The notes under the pieces: model-generated
Seen by the model: only the letters and a program-made list of their open reading frames with translations
What the model was told of the DNA's origin: nothing
Databases searched by the model: none
Assembly (NCBI GenBank): GCA_030141605.1
Contig: JAQGDQ010000019.1
Location: 1,240,001 to 1,304,000 of the forward strand
Origin: Tubiluchus corallicola
Lineage: Eukaryota; Priapulida; Priapulimorpha; Priapulimorphida; Tubiluchidae
DNA: 64,000 nucleotides
Direction of reading: 5' to 3'
Shown here: positions 60,394 to 64,000 of the stretch, piece by piece
How positions within the stretch are numbered: the stretch's first letter is position 1
Layout of the letters: every line of letters starts with the position of its first letter
Translations under genes and position numbers: made by a program

Positions 60394-63300
60394 TCAAGGC
60401 TTAGTTTGAATATGTACTAGTGATCTGTCTCGTGTAAAACGACCAAGAAGACCAAATGGTGGTGGTGGTGCTATACTAAATAGTGGTCGTGGTGGTGCCA
60501 CAAAACTAAATATTGGTTGTGGCGGTGGTGGAAGTGGCTGAAATACACCAGGTGGCTGCAAACCATTATCATCTTCAGGAACGATATATCTAGTAGCTTC
60601 ACCCTTGGCACAAGACAGCAGTGGACCTGTGCGTAGAAGCCATAAGTCCAAATCTAGGTCCAAGTATGACTGCAACCGTTTTTCTTCCAGATATCTTATC
60701 ATTTCAAGATCTTGACTTCGTCGTAGTTCTTCACATTTGATGGTATTCTCCCTTGTTTTAGCTGACGGGATATCAAGATAAGGTACCATGCCAGGTGGCA
60801 GTTCACTAACTGGTACATCTTTTCCATATATATTCCTTAACTGTGCTACTGTCTTCCTCATTTTCTCCTGTCTTAGCTGTTTTTCTTTCTCTTCACGTTC
60901 CAAAGCCCTTCTTTTTTCTTCTCGCTTTCTTCTTTCTTTTTCTTCTGCTTCCCTACGAAGTTTTGTTTCTTTTTCTTCTGCTTCTCTACGAAGCTTTCTT
61001 TCTTTTCCTTCTGACACCTTACGAAGTTTTCGTTCTTTGTCTTCCGCCTCCCTGTGAAGCTTTCTTTCATTTTCTTCCCCTTCATGCCCTGTAAGCCTTT
61101 CCCTTTGTCTTTGTTCTCTTTTTTCAAGTGCTTTTACCCGTTCTTCAAGCTCTTTTGCTATTCTAGACCTTTCCTTTCGTAGTACTATCCTTTTATCAAA
61201 ATTAGGTTCACTACGTATTTTCTCTGTAATATCTTGTATTCTTTGTTGTGTCGCTGTTCTACTATCTAGGTATTCTCGTAAATCTTGTGGTTCTTCATAT
61301 TTTTCTCTATTCTTTGTTTTGCTTTTGCAACTACTTTTGCTTTTTTCTCTGTTGCTATGACTAGAACTGGTTTTATTTGCAGTGTGACAATACTTGCTTC
61401 GCGAGGAACGATCTTTTTGAACACTTTTATGCTTATCACTGACATGTCTGTTTCTTTCAGTTATTTTTACCTGTGTCTCATCTGTATAATTTCTGTTTTC
61501 TTCATCCGATATATGTAATTCATCAATATCAATTAATTCTTCACCATCCGCTAACTCCATTAACATTGCAAGATCGGGCGATTCCACAAATTCCAACTCT
61601 GCATCTATAACACTGTCAGGCTGCTGCTCTTTTCCAGAATTATTTTCCAGAATAACTTTTCTGTTATCATTTTGTGAGTTAACAGCTTTGACTCGTTGAA
61701 ATGTTTTATCTTCCAGTCTTTTTATTTTGTGTTTTTTGGATAGCTGTGAACGTGTACGCTTTTGCTTGAGTTTAATACCTGTTTCTGTCATTTTTATCAC
61801 TTTCGTTATTAAGTCTTTAATAACAGTCTTACAAACTTTTAAATCAGGATAAAGCCTTTCATTGTTAACACTATCGTACTTTTCAGCACGAGTGTTACTG
61901 TCCACTGGTAGTTCTTCATCAGATATTTCCTCACAAGATTCTGGACATTCTTCGTCAGACACTTCTTCAAATAGCAGTTCACCACCAGACATATCATCGT
62001 CAGAAATAAATTCACCATGTTCAAGAACTGCGTCAGAATTAAGTTCAGTATCTAAATCTTCGTCAGATATCATCTCGCTCTCATTTCTCATGATATCTAC
62101 CTCATTTTCTGATGACAATTCTTTGTCAGAAATTACTTCACATGATTCTCCAATAATTTCTTCTTCACTTTTATCTACTACTATCAGCTCTTCATCAGAC
62201 ACTTCTTCACAGGCTTTTGGAACATGTTTTACCTCTTGATTTTGTTCACATTTCATCTTACTCTCCAATGCCAGCTGCTCAATGGATACCAGCTCATCTG
62301 CCTTCGACATTTGGTTATCAGCTTTCATTGCTTCATTGTTTAAAGAGACTTCATTATGCAATGGAACATTTCTATTCTCTAGGGCTTCATGGGACTCGTT
62401 ACTCCTAGCCGCTAAATGTGCAGTACTTTTGCCATCTTTAATGTAGTCACCTTTCTGCCTGACAGTTTTTTCATTATTATTCATCTCACCATCTGTGTCA
62501 GGCACTTCAGCTGCCTCAATGGTTTCTGTTTCTTTCACTCTAGCCTCCGCTTCAGATTTCTCTTCAGTACGTGCCTGTGTACTTTTTTCTTCAATAGGTG
62601 TTTGTATATTATTGCCTTTACGGAAATACTGCTCTGTCTCTCGTGATTTTGATGGCTGACGTTGTTCAACTTCCGCTGATTTTGAATCACTTTTCTGTCG
62701 CTCGTTCTCCCGTGACCTTGAACGATAATGTCGTTTATCGTCATGTGATCTTGACTGAAGCTGTTGCTTAACTTCCCCTGATTTTGAACGATAATGTCGC
62801 TCAGCCCTCCGTGATTTTGAAGGCCGTCGAGGCTCTCGTGATCTTGAATGACGCCGCCGCTCAGTTTCCCGTGATCTTGAACGATAATGTCGCTCAGCCC
62901 CCCGTGATCTTGGACGCCTTTGAGGCTCTCTTGATCTTGAATGATGTCTCCTCCGTGACCTTGAACGATTGTGTCTACTGTGTAACCTAGACTGATTTTG
63001 TTTCTTATCCGATATGGAACGACGGCATTGATGAAATGACCTTGAAACTCCAGAAGAATTCGAACGACTGCATCTGTGACGTGATCTTGACCTCAAACGT
63101 TGATGCCGTTCAAGTGACCTATGTAAGGATCTAGAACGTTCACGCAGCCGTTTCTCGACTGGACAGGTTTGCAAATCACGAGATTTTGAATGACTTCTAA
63201 ATCGTCCACGTGATCTACTTCTATCCTTTGAAAGTCTTCGAACATCACACGACTTTGAAAGACTACTACAGCCATCGTTTTCTGGGCTTGTTCTATGTCT

Positions 63301-63900
63301 TCTATGCGAAATGGAATCACTGTCTGCATAATTGGTATATGCACTACCCCTGTACTTATAAGGTAGCTTTTCTTCTCTAGAGGTGAAGGAGGATTGACGA
63401 TCAGCCTGTCGATAACCAGTCACTGGTGAAAGATTATGATAGGAATCCTCGTTTGCTACTAAGTTACCATAACTTCTATACTGCTCTGCAGAAGACAAGT
63501 GTCTCTCATCGAACAGGCCATTATAATCACGTCCATATGAAATATCACTCGGATGCATATCCCAACGTACATTTTCACATGGGCTTTTCCTTAGGTGATC
63601 ATCCACTTGAGAAACTTGTAGGGGAGAAGAATCATGCTTATATGTGTGATGTGCAGGTTGGACAGGAGAGCACGAACGGTGATCTCTTTGTAGCTCAGGT
63701 TCATGCCATCCTTGAGAATAGGAGTGACTAGGGGATCTATGTTCAGTGGAGTGGCATCTACCATGTGATTCAGAAAGTTTACTCCTGCATCCAGGAGATT
63801 GTGATCTTGACTTTGACCGGTTGAACTTGGCAGACTTGTCTTGCCTTGATTTCTTGGCTGAAACTACCTGGTCTGTGCAAAGGCATTCAATTACGAATTT
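60394..63900 (-). CDS. SR-rich, acidic-repeat, coiled-coil nuclear protein; 3' exon only
   Basis: One 1168-codon exon starts at 63900 after a strong acceptor (ctgtttttcag), with an in-frame stop just upstream of it, and ends at TGA 60394-60396. The N-terminal exon(s) lie past the window, so no ATG is claimed; the exon opens KFVIECLCTDQVVSAKKSRQ. Order: Ser/His-rich segment; RS domain about 250-420 with 15-residue units such as SRSREPQRR and AERHYRSRSRE; a Glu-rich linker; about 567-670 six (V/I)SD(E/D/K)(E/D)-type acidic units (EEVSDEEL, EVISDKEL, EMISDEDL, EFISDDDM, EEVSDEEC, EEISDEEL); a long charged coil about 900-1020 with 12-residue KERKLRREAEE repeats; VAQLRNIYGKDVPVSELPPG; and a proline-rich tail (FQPLPPPPQPIFSF). 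RS domains target proteins to splicing speckles. The family is not recognised; only a nuclear RNA-processing type of role is suggested. Confidence 0.8.
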   Translation of the reverse strand, partial: KFVIECLCTDQVVSAKKSRQDKSAKFNRSKSRSQSPGCRSKLSESHGRCHSTEHRSPSHSYSQGWHEPELQRDHRSCSPVQPAHHTYKHDSSPLQVSQVDDHLRKSPCENVRWDMHPSDISYGRDYNGLFDERHLSSAEQYRSYGNLVANEDSYHNLSPVTGYRQADRQSSFTSREEKLPYKYRGSAYTNYADSDSISHRRHRTSPENDGCSSLSKSCDVRRLSKDRSRSRGRFRSHSKSRDLQTCPVEKRLRERSRSLHRSLERHQRLRSRSRHRCSRSNSSGVSRSFHQCRRSISDKKQNQSRLHSRHNRSRSRRRHHSRSREPQRRPRSRGAERHYRSRSRETERRRHSRSREPRRPSKSRRAERHYRSKSGEVKQQLQSRSHDDKRHYRSRSRENERQKSDSKSAEVEQRQPSKSRETEQYFRKGNNIQTPIEEKSTQARTEEKSEAEARVKETETIEAAEVPDTDGEMNNNEKTVRQKGDYIKDGKSTAHLAARSNESHEALENRNVPLHNEVSLNNEAMKADNQMSKADELVSIEQLALESKMKCEQNQEVKHVPKACEEVSDEELIVVDKSEEEIIGESCEVISDKELSSENEVDIMRNESEMISDEDLDTELNSDAVLEHGEFISDDDMSGGELLFEEVSDEECPESCEEISDEELPVDSNTRAEKYDSVNNERLYPDLKVCKTVIKDLITKVIKMTETGIKLKQKRTRSQLSKKHKIKRLEDKTFQRVKAVNSQNDNRKVILENNSGKEQQPDSVIDAELEFVESPDLAMLMELADGEELIDIDELHISDEENRNYTDETQVKITERNRHVSDKHKSVQKDRSSRSKYCHTANKTSSSHSNREKSKSSCKSKTKNREKYEEPQDLREYLDSRTATQQRIQDITEKIRSEPNFDKRIVLRKERSRIAKELEERVKALEKREQRQRERLTGHEGEENERKLHREAEDKERKLRKVSEGKERKLRREAEEKETKLRREAEEKERRKREEKRRALEREEKEKQLRQEKMRKTVAQLRNIYGKDVPVSELPPGMVPYLDIPSAKTRENTIKCEELRRSQDLEMIRYLEEKRLQSYLDLDLDLWLLRTGPLLSCAKGEATRYIVPEDDNGLQPPGVFQPLPPPPQPIFSFVAPPRPLFSIAPPPPFGLLGRFTRDRSLVHIQTKP

Positions 63901-64000
63901 CTGAAAAACAGACTGTAAATGTTAGATTACGTACGACAACACGTACATACATAGGAATAGCAGTACATATTATATTCTGCATGTACAGCGTGCACTTAAA
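63901..64000 (-). other. Intron upstream of the SR-rich exon (partial)
   Basis: Polypyrimidine tract and AG at 63901-63902. Upstream sequence on the minus strand has stops in the exon frame, so it is intronic. The intron continues beyond the window. Confidence 0.6.

Noticed and set aside
60788-61127. Plus-strand Ser/Phe-rich frames and an alternative minus frame over 60788-61127
   Set aside because: They are antisense or shifted shadows of the KER-repeat coil of the SR-rich gene.

Overview
This window reads as nuclear DNA of an animal. The genes are split by GT-AG introns of about 0.15 to 3.4 kb, the sequence is AT-rich, and it is full of old transposon debris (LINE, hAT, Tc1/mariner/pogo-like MITEs, a tRNA-derived SINE). 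Four protein families can be named from sequence memory: Aurora borealis (BORA), Mediator subunit MED6, ZNF318 and RFXANK/ANKRA2. All are animal nuclear proteins, and the set suggests an invertebrate with a moderately large, repeat-rich genome (sponge, cnidarian or lophotrochozoan). The phylum cannot be fixed from the sequence alone. No CRISPR array, prokaryotic operon or viral gene was seen.

Layout. 1-430: last two coding exons of an unidentified + strand gene. 1.77-3.0 kb: hairpin, hAT remnant and a microsatellite. 3573-5501 (-): BORA in one coding exon, interrupted by a single in-frame TAG. 5.5-8.6 kb: probable BORA 5' leader intron carrying a hAT MITE and a LINE relic. 8.6 kb: probable shared promoter. 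8805-9957 (+): three exons of an unrecognised gene. 11032-20837 (-): MED6, reconstructed as six exons whose frames join exactly to 253 codons, with TE-loaded introns. 21.0-26.7 kb: LINE, SINE and DNA-transposon graveyard. 30465-43129 (+): ZNF318 orthologue in six or seven exons with two possible C-termini. 43.1-56.0 kb: gene-poor, with tandem duplications, MITEs and a nested transposon. 56125-56673 (+): single-exon RFXANK/ANKRA2-like ankyrin protein. 57.6 kb: a perfect 83-bp tandem duplication. 60394-63900 (-): 3' exon of a large SR-rich, coiled-coil nuclear protein continuing past the right edge.

The genes do not form an operon-like unit. BORA acts in mitotic entry (Aurora A/Plk1), MED6 in the Mediator head, ZNF318 in transcription and RNA processing, RFXANK-type proteins in RFX complexes or PxLPxI/L-motif binding, and the last gene looks like an RNA-processing or speckle protein. 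The only architectural link is the head-to-head arrangement of BORA and the unknown + strand gene.

The points most worth following are: (i) an apparently unclassified DNA-transposon family with TGTTGGGAG termini and 5-bp target-site duplications at both copies (25916-26657 and 51669-54884, the latter split by a nested element); (ii) the in-frame TAG and the multiplied DTGxxT phosphodegron-like repeats of BORA; (iii) the unrecognised gene at 8805-9957; and (iv) the alternative C-terminus of ZNF318.
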